Origin: Shimia sp.
GTDB lineage: Bacteria; Pseudomonadota; Alphaproteobacteria; Rhodobacterales; Rhodobacteraceae
NCBI GenBank assembly: GCA_024224295.1
Contig: JAAENN010000265.1
Span: 1 to 64,000, forward strand
Reading direction: 5' to 3'
DNA length: 64,000 bases
Position 1 is the first letter of the stretch; the number at the start of each line of letters is the position of its first letter. The notes below the pieces were generated by a model. It searched no databases and was not told the DNA's origin. It saw only the letters and a program-made list of their open reading frames with translations. Position numbers and translations under genes: made by a program. Shown here in pieces: positions 19,352 through 27,610 of this stretch.

Positions 19352-19356
19352 TGTTG

Positions 19357-19842
19357 TTATCCGTACCAGAGGTTGGTGAGCAGGCCGCGCGGGAAACGGA
19401 CCTCGAAAATGCCGTCAAACAGGAAGAAGACAGCGATCGGGGAAATCAGGCCGACGAGCACAATGGCCCAGACGCGGCGTTCTCCCCAAAGCGTCGCTAG
19501 GGACGCAGAGAACAGGGCAAGGCCCAGAAACAGGTCGACTTCTGCAATCAACAGAAAGCCGACCAACAGCCCCATGGTCACCTGCGCCATCTTGCTCAAA
19601 CGTGCGGGCGCTTCGCTTTTGTCGCGAAACATCAGCCACACGGCGAGCAGGATGATCAGACCGATGACAAGCTGTGGGAAATCGGATGGTTGCATGCCGC
19701 GCTTCAGAATTGGAGGAACGCGGTCAAACTGTGTCGACAGCCAGAAGGCCCAGACACAGAACGCCACAATGCCAAGCGGCACCGCAACGTTGGAAATATG
19801 CCGGCGGGCCGGCGGGGAGGAAGAATGCTCTTCGGCGTGCAT
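19357..19842 (-). CDS. tctB: Tripartite tricarboxylate transporter, small membrane subunit (TctB)
   Basis: 161 residues: a short cytoplasmic N terminus, then four predicted membrane helices (starting near VAVPLGIVAFCVWAFWL, FPQLVIGLIILLAVWLMF, VTMGLLVGFLLIAEV and VWAIVLVGLISPIAVFFLF). Length and topology are those of TctB, whose sequence is poorly conserved; the position between tctC and tctA secures the call. A strong hairpin in the gap to tctC probably lowers its expression relative to the binding protein. Confidence 0.88.
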   Translation of the reverse strand: MHAEEHSSSPPARRHISNVAVPLGIVAFCVWAFWLSTQFDRVPPILKRGMQPSDFPQLVIGLIILLAVWLMFRDKSEAPARLSKMAQVTMGLLVGFLLIAEVDLFLGLALFSASLATLWGERRVWAIVLVGLISPIAVFFLFDGIFEVRFPRGLLTNLWYG

Positions 19843-19869
19843 TGGGGAGCCCTTGCGAAAAGTGGGGGG

Positions 19870-19903
19870 GGCGCGGCGTCGATTGGGAGGATGCCGCCGC
19901 GCC
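19870..19903 (-). promoter_or_regulatory. Intercistronic hairpin between tctC and tctB
   Basis: Perfect 9-bp inverted repeat GGCGCGGCG/CGCCGCGCC with a 16-base loop and no T-run. Hairpins in this position commonly stabilise the upstream binding-protein message so that it accumulates in excess over the membrane subunits. Confidence 0.6.
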
Positions 19904-19914
19904 GAGTGGTCAGA

Positions 19915-20865
19915 TTACTCGATGAAGCCCAGCTCTTTCAGAGCGGATTCCATGTCGGTGACCATCGTGGTGATTTGGTTACCCCATTCTTCGGAGCCAA
20001 CCACAGAGGTGCTGTCCAATCCCACGGATTCTAGGAATCCCTGATAAACGCCGTGCTGCATAGACTTCATTAGCGACGCTTCGATCTTTTCAGCCACCTC
20101 ATCCGGGGTGTCTTTGTGGACCACAAAGCCGCGCACGGTGGAGAAGCTTACGTCGATGCCCATCTCCTTGGCGGTTTTCACGTCTGGCAAACCGGCCATC
20201 CGCTCGTTGGCCAGAACCACAATCGGGCAAACATCGCCTGCGTCGATCTGGGAGCCTGCTTCGGCGAGGTTCAGAACCGCCGCGTCCACCGCGCCTGCAA
20301 CCAGTTGGGTTGCCAGCTCGCCACCGCCATCAAACGGAACGATTTTTGGGGTCTGCATGCCGCCCTTTTTGGTGAACATGAAGGCAGACACATCGTCAAT
20401 ATTGCCCAAATGGGTCGTACCATAGCTGATGGGTGCGTCTTTTTGAGCCGCAACAAAAGTTTCTGCATCCGCATAGGCGCCGCATTTCACCATCAGGATT
20501 TGGGGGTCGTCTGTCCCGCGTGCAATCGGGCGAATGTCATCCAGCGTCATTTTGGTTTTGCCTTTGGCAACCGTTGCCGCGTGACCGATTGTAAAAGTCA
20601 GGATGGAATAACCATCCGCAGGCACAGCCAGATAGTGGTCCATCGCAACCGCGCCACCGCCACCTTTTTTGTTCACAACGACCATGTCGGCTTTCAGTTC
20701 ACGACGTGCGCGCAGCATCATCATACGCGTGGTCACGTCTGTGCCACCGCCGTTACCGGCATGAGTCACCACTTCTATGGTTTTGGACGGGTATTCGTTC
20801 GCGCTCGCAATGGCACCGGCTAGGGCCATGGTGGCGAACGATACAGTGGCAAGAAACTTCTTCAT
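19915..20865 (-). CDS. tctC: Tripartite tricarboxylate transporter substrate-binding protein (TctC/Bug)
   Basis: 316 residues with a signal peptide (MKKFLATVSFATMALAGAIASA) and the Bug-family fold: the N-terminal YPSKTIEVVTHAGNGGGTDVTTR segment forms the first ligand loop, and VPFDGGGELATQLVAGAVDAAV the second. In the Bug family these loops hold a carboxylate through backbone contacts and two waters. It delivers the solute to TctAB in the periplasm. It is the first gene of the operon, with GAGGAGG before the ATG and a palindromic operator about 85 bp upstream. The ligand is presumably the sugar acid degraded by the downstream enzymes. Confidence 0.93.
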   Translation of the reverse strand: MKKFLATVSFATMALAGAIASANEYPSKTIEVVTHAGNGGGTDVTTRMMMLRARRELKADMVVVNKKGGGGAVAMDHYLAVPADGYSILTFTIGHAATVAKGKTKMTLDDIRPIARGTDDPQILMVKCGAYADAETFVAAQKDAPISYGTTHLGNIDDVSAFMFTKKGGMQTPKIVPFDGGGELATQLVAGAVDAAVLNLAEAGSQIDAGDVCPIVVLANERMAGLPDVKTAKEMGIDVSFSTVRGFVVHKDTPDEVAEKIEASLMKSMQHGVYQGFLESVGLDSTSVVGSEEWGNQITTMVTDMESALKELGFIE

Positions 20866-20948
20866 TTGTCTGATCCTCCTCAGGTTTGCGACCGGACCTC
20901 CTCTTGGCCGATTCGCAATCTCACACCGCCCTTCTACAAGGTATTTGG

Positions 20949-20966
20949 AATTTGGTATACCAAATT
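20949..20966. promoter_or_regulatory. Perfect 18-bp palindrome, probable GntR operator
   Basis: AATTTGGTATACCAAATT is a perfect palindrome 84 bp upstream of tctC in AT-rich DNA. Its core TTGGTATACCAA is of the class bound by FadR-subfamily GntR proteins (the UxuR/ExuR sites of E. coli have the same core). The operon carries a regulator of that subfamily. Confidence 0.75.
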
Positions 20967-21016
20967 TTGAATTCCTAAATTTCTACAGGATCGCCTCTTG
21001 GACAAAGGCCCCACCT

Positions 21017-21052
21017 CCAAAAAATGCCAAAGGGCACCCGACAGTGCCCTTT
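21017..21052 (-). terminator. Intrinsic terminator after puuD
   Basis: Perfect 9-bp stem AAAGGGCAC/GTGCCCTTT with a 6-base loop, followed on the minus strand by GGCATTTTTT, directly after the puuD stop. Confidence 0.85.
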
Positions 21053-21075
21053 CCATTGGTCGCAAAGACCCGTGG

Positions 21076-22311
21076 TTATCCGTCGCTCCGGACCTCTTTG
21101 ATCCAGGCTACGATCAGGGCACGACTTTCCTGATCCATCTCAATCGCATTGGGCGGCGGCATGGCGTGCGTGCGCCCCGCTTGCAGATAGATCTGCTCTG
21201 CGTGGCGCGCCACATCGGCTTCCGTTTCCAGCACCACACCTTTGGGAGCCCAGTGCAAGCCCTCCCAGGAAGGCTCGCGGGCGTGGCACATAGAGCAATT
21301 GCCAAGCACCGCATAGTAAGCGTCTTCAAACCCTTCAGCAGAGGCGAACTTCTGCTCGTAGTCGGTCAATTCGCGGGCTTCGGATTCCTCATAGGTCTCG
21401 CCAGTCTGTACTGTGGAGAGCCAAGCGATGGTAATCATCAGCAACGCAGTTATCAGCCAAGTCCAGAGAGGGCCTTTGCCGGTGCGGTGCATGGTATTGA
21501 AATAGTGACGGATGGTAACGCCGGTCAGGAAGATCAGGCTGGCGATGATCCAAGCATACTCGGTGGCAAAGGCCAGCGGGTAGTGGTTGGACAGCATCAG
21601 GAACACTACCGGCAACGTCAGGTAGTTGTTGTGGGTGGAACGCACCTTGGCGATCTTGCCGTATTTGGCATCCGGCGTGCGGCCGTTTTTCAAATCGTCC
21701 ACCACAATGCGTTGGTTTGGCATGATCTGGAAGAACACGTTTGCGGTCATGATGGTGGCGGTGAAGGCCCCAAGATGCAACAGCGCGGCACGGCCAGTGA
21801 ATATCTGGTTATAGCCCCAGGACATCACTACAAGGATGGCAAACAAGAGCAACATCAGCAGGGTTGGCTGCTCGCTGAGCTTGGATTTGCACAAAAAATC
21901 ATAAGCCAGCCAGCCAATGGTCAGGGAGCCTCCGGAAATCAGGATGCCCTGAAACAGGCTCAAATCCGCTTTGGTTGGGTCCAGTAGGAATAGTTCACCG
22001 CCCACCCAATAGACAATCATCAACAGCGCCGCACCGGAGAGCCAAGTGGTGTAGCTCTGCCATTTGTGCCAGGTCAGGTGCTCTGGCATTTCGGATGGGG
22101 CCACGAGGTATTTCACCGTGTGGTAAAAACCTCCGCCGTGCACTTCCCATTCTTCGCCATAGGCGCCCTCGGGTAGGTGTTTTGCTGGCTTCAACATCAG
22201 GTCCAAAGCGATGAAATAAAACGATGCGCCAATCCACGCCATGGCGGTGATGACGTGTAGCCAGCGGACGGAAAATGCGATCCAGTCCCACAGAATGGCT
22301 ATATCGTACAT
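21076..22311 (-). CDS. puuD: Membrane urate hydroxylase with cytochrome c domain
   Basis: 411 residues. The first 300 or so contain about eight hydrophobic segments starting at VRWLHVITAMAWIGASFYF (DUF989-type urate oxidase domain). The C terminus is a cytochrome c domain with the haem site CSMCH in LGNCSMCHAREPSW and a probable methionine ligand in HAMPPPN. PuuD oxidises urate to 5-hydroxyisourate and feeds electrons into the respiratory chain, so unlike soluble uricase it makes no peroxide. It replaces uricase in many alphaproteobacteria. UraH, which acts on the product, is directly upstream, but a strong terminator lies between the two genes, so puuD probably has its own promoter. Confidence 0.95.
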   Translation of the reverse strand: MYDIAILWDWIAFSVRWLHVITAMAWIGASFYFIALDLMLKPAKHLPEGAYGEEWEVHGGGFYHTVKYLVAPSEMPEHLTWHKWQSYTTWLSGAALLMIVYWVGGELFLLDPTKADLSLFQGILISGGSLTIGWLAYDFLCKSKLSEQPTLLMLLLFAILVVMSWGYNQIFTGRAALLHLGAFTATIMTANVFFQIMPNQRIVVDDLKNGRTPDAKYGKIAKVRSTHNNYLTLPVVFLMLSNHYPLAFATEYAWIIASLIFLTGVTIRHYFNTMHRTGKGPLWTWLITALLMITIAWLSTVQTGETYEESEARELTDYEQKFASAEGFEDAYYAVLGNCSMCHAREPSWEGLHWAPKGVVLETEADVARHAEQIYLQAGRTHAMPPPNAIEMDQESRALIVAWIKEVRSDG

Positions 22312-22443
22312 GGCGGCCTCCCCTAGATTCGTATTTTGTTCAGTCTACGCGACCGGGCCTTTGTTCGTAATTCCCTCTAAATGCCAAGCAGTATCAAAAT
22401 TTTCAGAACAATGAAAATCCACCACGTTGGAACAAGTCGCATA

Positions 22444-22476
22444 GAAAAAAGGCGCGTCCGAAACCGGAGCGCGCCC
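22444..22476 (-). terminator. Intrinsic terminator between uraH and puuD
   Basis: On the minus strand a GC-rich hairpin (GGCGCGCTCCG...CGGACGCGCC with one bulge) is followed by TTTTTT. It should end the permease-guaD-uraH transcript before puuD. Confidence 0.85.
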
Positions 22477-22501
22477 TTTCAAACTGTTTTAACCTCGGGC
22501 C

Positions 22502-22855
22502 CTAGCTGCCACGATAGGTGGAATAGCCAAACGGGGAAAGCAGCAGCGGCACGTGGTAGTGCGAGGCCTCCGACATGCCAAAGCGGATCGGCACCACATC
22601 GAGGAAACGCGGCTTTTCTGGCGGTGTGCCACAGGCGTCCAGATAAGCTCCGGCGTGGAAGATCAGCTCATATTCACCAATGGCGAACTCTGCGGCGGGC
22701 AGAATTTGCTCATTAGTGCGGCCATCATCATTGGTGACCAGAGATTTGAGCTTGGTGCGCGTCTCGCCTTCGATCCGGTAGAGATCAATTTTCAACCCCT
22801 CAGCGGGGCAGCCACGGGCAGTGTCCAGAACATGGGTGGTCAGATAGCCGGTCAT
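22502..22855 (-). CDS. uraH: 5-hydroxyisourate hydrolase (transthyretin-like)
   Basis: 117 residues, the normal length for the cytoplasmic enzyme. It hydrolyses 5-hydroxyisourate, the PuuD product, to OHCU. The family hallmarks are complete: an N-terminal [16 protein letters not shown] with the catalytic His, the middle arginine region (TNDDGRTN) and the C-terminal YSTYRGS tetrapeptide region lining the active site, plus the [18 protein letters not shown] block. There is no signal peptide. It lies between guaD and puuD. OHCU decarboxylase is not in the window, so the next step must be encoded elsewhere. Confidence 0.97.
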   Translation of the reverse strand: MTGYLTTHVLDTARGCPAEGLKIDLYRIEGETRTKLKSLVTNDDGRTNEQILPAAEFAIGEYELIFHAGAYLDACGTPPEKPRFLDVVPIRFGMSEASHYHVPLLLSPFGYSTYRGS

Positions 22856-22960
22856 GGATGTGTCTCCTGATTGTTTGAGATATGTCTAATCCGGCGCAGG
22901 GTCCGGTGGCAAAGCCTGTCTGTCGGAAGGCTCTTTTAAGAAGAATTTGAAAACGGATGT

Positions 22961-24316
22961 TCACGCGGGCTGCAGAACCCTTGGATTTGTTACGGCCGCG
23001 CTGTCCTCTGCGCCGTTTTTCTGCGCCACGCCAGCAACGTAAGTCTCGGCCACGGCGCGGTCATCACCCAGAGTTTGCAGGATAAACAGCTCCTCGGTGA
23101 GGCTTTCCGCGCGCTGCATGCGCAGGTCCATGGCGTGAGTTGCATGGGAATCCAACACCACCACATCCGCATCTGAGCCTGCCGCCAGCGTGCCAATTTT
23201 GTCAGACAGGCCCAGCACCTCGGCGTTACCGCGGGTGATCCAATCAAAGGCCCGCAGAGGGTGCAGTTTCTGCTTCTGCAGTTGAAGGATTTTGTAGCCC
23301 TCATTGAGGGTGTGCAGCATCGAGTAGCTGGTCCCTGCCCCGATGTCGGTGGCAATTGCGTTCTGAATGCCACGTGCGCGCAGCCCACCGTCGTCAAACA
23401 GACCACTGCCAAGGAAAAGATTGGAGGTTGGGCAGAACACAGGTTTTGCCTGGGTTTCGGCCAGTACGTCAATCTCGCGCGGGGTCAGGTGGATGGAATG
23501 GCCCAGCAGGGTTTTGGGCATCAGCAGACCGTAGCCCTCATACACACCCAGGTAATCCGGCGCGTCGGGGTAGAGTTCCTTGGTGAAAGCGATCTCGTCG
23601 TGGTTTTCGCTCAGGTGGGTCTGCACAAAACACTCTGGGTGCTCCGCCACCAACGCCTGCGCCATCTGCATTTGCTCTGGCGTTGAGGTGATCGCAAAGC
23701 GGGGCGTGATGGCGTAATGCGCACGGCCTTTGCCATGCCATTTGGCCATCATCTTTTTGCTGTCGTCATAACTGGATTGCGGCGTGTCCCGAAGCGCATC
23801 CGGCGCGTTGCGGTCCATCATCACCTTACCGCCAATCATGCACATATTACGCCGTTCGGCCTCGGTAAAATAGGCGTCCACCGACGCCGTGTGCACCGAG
23901 CAGTAAGACACAGCCGTGGTGGTGCCGTGGCTGGTCAGCAGGTCGTAGAAATGGCCTGCCATGGCCGTGCTGTGCTTGGGGTCTTCGAAGCGGGTTTCTT
24001 CAGGGAAGGTGTAGTTGTTGAGCCAATCCAAAAGCTGCTCACCCCAGGAGGCAATCACCTGCACCTGCGGGAAATGCACATGGGTGTCGATGAAGCCGGG
24101 CAGCAGCAGGTTTGGACGGTGGTCTTTAACCCTGGCCTGTGGAGCTTGTGCGGCGATATCATGGTAGACGCCTGTGGCTTTTATCTTGCCCCCCTCGATT
24201 AGGATCGCGCCGTCCTTGATGTAGGTGTAGGCGTCGTTGTCCATCTCATCCGCAGGGGCGGCGTGGAAATCCAGAATACGGCCCCGCAGGAGCGTTTGGG
24301 TCTCTGTGTGTGACAT
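22961..24316 (-). CDS. guaD: Guanine deaminase
   Basis: 451 residues from ATG 24316 (MSHTETQTLLRGRILDFHA); the 21-residue track extension looks spurious. Zinc-dependent amidohydrolase that converts guanine to xanthine and ammonia. The motifs fit: PGFIDTHVHFPQ (HxH metal ligands), the guanine-deaminase-specific LLDWLNNYTFPEE, then QTHLSENHDE (His), LLGHSIHL (His) and FCPTSNLFLGSG with the nearby DIGAGTS aspartate. It sits in the purine cluster downstream of an NCS2 permease. Xanthine dehydrogenase, needed to reach urate, is not in the window. Confidence 0.95.
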   Translation of the reverse strand: MSHTETQTLLRGRILDFHAAPADEMDNDAYTYIKDGAILIEGGKIKATGVYHDIAAQAPQARVKDHRPNLLLPGFIDTHVHFPQVQVIASWGEQLLDWLNNYTFPEETRFEDPKHSTAMAGHFYDLLTSHGTTTAVSYCSVHTASVDAYFTEAERRNMCMIGGKVMMDRNAPDALRDTPQSSYDDSKKMMAKWHGKGRAHYAITPRFAITSTPEQMQMAQALVAEHPECFVQTHLSENHDEIAFTKELYPDAPDYLGVYEGYGLLMPKTLLGHSIHLTPREIDVLAETQAKPVFCPTSNLFLGSGLFDDGGLRARGIQNAIATDIGAGTSYSMLHTLNEGYKILQLQKQKLHPLRAFDWITRGNAEVLGLSDKIGTLAAGSDADVVVLDSHATHAMDLRMQRAESLTEELFILQTLGDDRAVAETYVAGVAQKNGAEDSAAVTNPRVLQPA

Positions 24317-24345
24317 GGTCGGGTCCAATGTGGCGAAATGAAAAG

Positions 24346-24379
24346 GTGCGGGCCGCCGAAGGACAAGGCTGGCCCGCAC
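24346..24379 (-). promoter_or_regulatory. Intercistronic hairpin between permease and guaD
   Basis: Perfect 9-bp stem GTGCGGGCC/GGCCCGCAC with a 16-base loop, followed on the minus strand by CTTTTCATTTC. It could be a partial terminator or an mRNA-stability element for the permease message. Confidence 0.55.
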
Positions 24380-24402
24380 AAGGGCGTCCGGGGAAGTGGA
24401 CG

Positions 24403-25983
24403 TTATTCAGCGGGCGTCGGGGCCTCGTCCACTACCGCGTTTGCGTTCACCAGGTCATCCTCTTTGTGAAACAGCGGGTAGATGTAGAGGAAGGCGGCCG
24501 CGATCAGGTAGCCGGAGGTCACACCGTTAAGCACGGGCCACTGCAGGCTGGCACCATGGATGATACCAAAGGCAGACATCACGGCAGCGGCGAGGGCAAA
24601 GCCCCCTGCGTTGCGGAAGCGGCCATCAATGACGCTGGCGACAATGGCCCCCCAGATCAGACCGGTCAGGATTGCACCTTGTGAGAGGGCCAGATGGCCT
24701 TCGAAATGTGCGCCTTGCTGTAACAGCGCTGCGGTCAAGGCGTCGTCCCCGAGGTTTGGCAGGCCAGCAACGCCAACTGCACCCAGCGCACCAATGAGAG
24801 CACCCCATTTGATCATCAGGAAGGCAGACACATGTGGCATCATCGCAATGGTCACCGCCGCCATGTGATCGGTTTTCACTGAATGCGCGGTATTGGTGAT
24901 CAGGCTCAGAGCGACAAACACCAGCACCGGAGCCGCAGCCGCCGTGGGGATCAGGTTGGTGAGGAAGGCCAGCAGACCAAAGAAGGCCGCCAGCGGGATC
25001 ACCGCGCCCACGCCAATGATGTAGCCTGCATGCGCGCCCATGCGCTTATACGCCGGGTGACCGATGTAGGCGGTGGTTGGGAAAGGTGAGCCAAAGACCG
25101 CACCAACCATTGTGCCCACACCATCGGTGATCTGACAAGTGGCCACAGGGTAATGATCGCCCGCTGCTTCCGCGCTTTCCACGTTGTTCATGGTCTCGAT
25201 GAAGTTGTAGATCTGCACCGGCACCAGCACCAGGAACAGCTCCGGATTGGCAAACAGGTACTGGATGCCCGCGATCAGGTCACCGAAGTAGGGCAGCGGT
25301 GGGTAGAAGCCAACGCCATCCAGGCTCAACTTGGATTCGCCAATGCCGAAGGCCACCACGGTGCCGACGATCAGCGCGAGCAGACCGGCGGGGATGTTGA
25401 ATGGCAGGCGGAAGCGGCCAACGAGGCCCCAAAGGATGATGATCATCGAGGCAAAGCCAATGAACGGGTTTTCAAACACAGTGGCCAGCGGCACGGTGCC
25501 GATGAAGACCAGCGCGATGCCACAGAGCGTGCCAAGCATGCCCGCACGAGGGGTCACACGTTTGAGCCATGGGCCAATCACCGCGCCCAGCGCGGCGACG
25601 ATGCCCCCCATGAAACCTGCCCCGATGCCGACCTGCCAGGCCAGCACTGGGTCGTTGGTGGACCAGTAAATCGGTCCGATCACGCCAAACAGATAGACAA
25701 ACATCACTGGCGTCGAGATGCCGTACGGCAGCGCGGTCACGTCGCGGCCGTGTTGGGCTGCTGCTCGTTTGGCGAGGCCCACATAGACGGCGATCCCGGC
25801 CAAAATGGCCACGGCCGCGCCGGGCACGATGCGACCGTAGACGATCTCGGCCGGCATCTGGAACACAAACTGACAGACGCCAGCCAGCACCATCAGGTTG
25901 ATCAGGTTGTCAGTAAACAGCGCCCAAAAGGCACTAAAATCGCTGCGGTCAAACAGCTTGTAGGTATAGCTACCATCCCTCAT
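24403..25983 (-). CDS. NCS2-family purine/xanthine permease
   Basis: 526 residues with about 12-14 membrane helices. The family blocks are recognisable: HGRDVTALPYGISTPVMFVYLFG early, and FIETMNNVESAEAAGDHYPVA followed by GAVFGSPFPTTAYIGHPAYKRMGA in the middle, the region that in NCS2 transporters holds the substrate-binding residues and the short beta strands. It imports a purine base or urate with protons. The following genes (guaD, uraH, puuD) suggest guanine, xanthine or urate. It is the first gene of the cluster and has a long leader (about 480 bp to the terminator of bhcD). Confidence 0.85.
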   Translation of the reverse strand: MRDGSYTYKLFDRSDFSAFWALFTDNLINLMVLAGVCQFVFQMPAEIVYGRIVPGAAVAILAGIAVYVGLAKRAAAQHGRDVTALPYGISTPVMFVYLFGVIGPIYWSTNDPVLAWQVGIGAGFMGGIVAALGAVIGPWLKRVTPRAGMLGTLCGIALVFIGTVPLATVFENPFIGFASMIIILWGLVGRFRLPFNIPAGLLALIVGTVVAFGIGESKLSLDGVGFYPPLPYFGDLIAGIQYLFANPELFLVLVPVQIYNFIETMNNVESAEAAGDHYPVATCQITDGVGTMVGAVFGSPFPTTAYIGHPAYKRMGAHAGYIIGVGAVIPLAAFFGLLAFLTNLIPTAAAAPVLVFVALSLITNTAHSVKTDHMAAVTIAMMPHVSAFLMIKWGALIGALGAVGVAGLPNLGDDALTAALLQQGAHFEGHLALSQGAILTGLIWGAIVASVIDGRFRNAGGFALAAAVMSAFGIIHGASLQWPVLNGVTSGYLIAAAFLYIYPLFHKEDDLVNANAVVDEAPTPAE

Positions 25984-26464
25984 GTGGGACCTCCATTTGC
26001 TAACCGAAGGGATGCCACCCTCTCCTCAAAGTGACATCTCCCGGCGTGAACTCACTGGGCTGCGATATGCGGTCCAATGCCCCGAAGTTGGGGAGTTGCG
26101 GCAGGTTCAGAGGTCAGCGCTGGGGCCACTTCAGTCACGCAGCGCGTGACGACCACAGCAGGCCGCAGTGTGCGGCTACCGCCTGCCCACGAGGGGCAGA
26201 TCAAGGGCGCGACGGACAGGCCGTCGCGGTATTGGGTGCGTGGGGGAACCATGGATACATCAGGCTCAGACCGCGCCGGGGCGCTGTCTTTCTGAGCTGT
26301 CTTATCCAAGCGATGCGCCATCTGGCCTCCCCAATCGCGCTAGTATCGCGCGCGTGTGACGCCAGTTTTATCGACTTTGACTACGGGGAAGAACGGCGTA
26401 AATCGGGAGATACTTTCAATGAATTTTTGAATAAAACGTCGCGTAAGCCTTCTCCACTGAAAGC
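25984..26464 (-). other. Leader and promoter region of the purine operon
   Basis: About 480 bp without a credible gene; the 202-codon ORF on the plus strand is a chance frame. It must contain the promoter of the NCS2 permease. The last 120 bases before the permease can form several small hairpins (for example GGGTGGCATCCC just before the Shine-Dalgarno GGAGG). I could not decide whether a riboswitch is present. Confidence 0.35.
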
Positions 26465-26503
26465 GCAAAAAGAAGCCTCCGTAGCCAGTAAGGCAACGGA
26501 GGC
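26465..26503 (-). terminator. Intrinsic terminator of the bhcABCD operon
   Basis: Stem GCCTCCGT/ACGGAGGC (8 bp perfect, with an inner TGCC/GGCT extension) followed on the minus strand by TTCTTTTT, 30 bp after the bhcD stop. Confidence 0.9.
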
Positions 26504-26532
26504 ACGTGATTTCAAACTGTTAGAGGAAGTGC

Positions 26533-27498
26533 TTAAAAATCGACTTCTATGGCGATGCCTTTTTCGACAGCCAGATCGACCACAGCGGCGGCCACCGCGA
26601 GATCCTGCAAGCCAACGCCAGTGCCGTCAAAAAGGGTGATCTGCTCTGCAGAGGTGCGGCCGGGGTTGGTGCCGTTGATCACTGCGCCAATTTCGCCCAC
26701 GTCGCTTTCCTTGATCAGCCCCTCGGCCACGGCGTGTTGCGCCTCACCAATGGAGATTGACTGCGCGACCTCGTCGGTGAAGACAGAAGATTTTGCCAGC
26801 AGCGCGCTTTCGACCTCCTGCTTGCCTTTGGTGTCGGTGCCCATACAGGCGATATGCGTGCCGGGGGAGACGTGATCTACCATCAGGGACGGCGCGAAGG
26901 CGGAAGTAATGGAGATGATCACGTCAGCCTCTTTCATGCCGTCCAGCCCAACTGGCTCAAACGGCAGCCCAGCTTCGGTGGCAACTTTCTCGATGTTGGG
27001 CAGCATATCCGGGTGGTAGTTCCAGCCGATGACCTTCTCAAAGCTGCGCTGTTCCAAAGCAGCGTGCAACTGGAACGTTGCCTGATGGCCTGCACCAATC
27101 ATGCCGATGACTTTGGCATCATCACGCGCCAGATGTTTGATCGACACAGACGACGCGGCAGCGGTGCGCAGCGCGGTCAAGAGGTTGCCGCCGACCATGG
27201 CTTTGGCTTTGCCGGTGTCCGGATCAAACAGGAACACGGTGGATTGGTGGTTGATCAATCCACGTTTTTCCAGGTTGTTTGGCCAGTAGCCGCCCGCCTT
27301 AAGACCAAGCGTCAAGCCAGCCTGATCAAAGCCGCCTTTGAACCCATAAAGCGCGTCTTCGTGGCCGATGGCCTCACGCACCACCGGAAAGTTATAGGCG
27401 TCGCGCGCGGCCATGGCGGCAAAGACTTTTTCAACCGCATCAAAGGCCGCCTCGCGGGTCATCAAATCGGCAATTTCGCGTTCAGGTACAATCAGCAT
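26533..27498 (-). CDS. bhcD: Iminosuccinate reductase (ornithine cyclodeaminase family)
   Basis: 321 residues from ATG 27498 (MLIVPEREIADLM), with GAGAGAG upstream; the track ORF is 70 residues too long. It is a member of the ornithine cyclodeaminase/mu-crystallin family with the dinucleotide site VIGMIGAGHQATFQ and the catalytic region KAMVGGNLLTALRTAAASSVSIK. In the beta-hydroxyaspartate cycle BhcD reduces iminosuccinate with NAD(P)H to L-aspartate, which regenerates the amino donor for BhcA. It is the last gene of bhcABCD, separated from bhcC by 112 bp that carry a large hairpin. The context makes the specific assignment strong. Confidence 0.93.
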   Translation of the reverse strand: MLIVPEREIADLMTREAAFDAVEKVFAAMAARDAYNFPVVREAIGHEDALYGFKGGFDQAGLTLGLKAGGYWPNNLEKRGLINHQSTVFLFDPDTGKAKAMVGGNLLTALRTAAASSVSIKHLARDDAKVIGMIGAGHQATFQLHAALEQRSFEKVIGWNYHPDMLPNIEKVATEAGLPFEPVGLDGMKEADVIISITSAFAPSLMVDHVSPGTHIACMGTDTKGKQEVESALLAKSSVFTDEVAQSISIGEAQHAVAEGLIKESDVGEIGAVINGTNPGRTSAEQITLFDGTGVGLQDLAVAAAVVDLAVEKGIAIEVDF

Positions 27499-27521
27499 GG
27501 GCTCTCTCATCAGAAATTTGC

Positions 27522-27566
27522 GTGCCCGCGTGTCACTGCCGGAAGGGAAAGCAGACACACGGGCAC
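27522..27566 (-). promoter_or_regulatory. Intercistronic hairpin between bhcC and bhcD
   Basis: Arms GTGCCCGCGTGTC and GACACACGGGCAC pair over 12 of 13 positions around a 19-base loop. There is no T-run. It probably affects message stability or the relative level of BhcD. Confidence 0.6.
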
Positions 27567-27610
27567 CGGTCCGGCGCGCCAGACGCCTGAGGTGGTTTTT
27601 GGTGACGGGA

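Noticed and set aside
17849-20044. 731-aa plus-strand ORF
   Set aside because: Shadow of tctA/tctB; low-complexity, charge-rich translation typical of an antisense frame in GC-rich DNA.
26031-26639. 202-aa plus-strand ORF in the purine/bhc gap
   Set aside because: Runs into the 3' end of bhcD on the opposite strand and has no Shine-Dalgarno sequence or domain.
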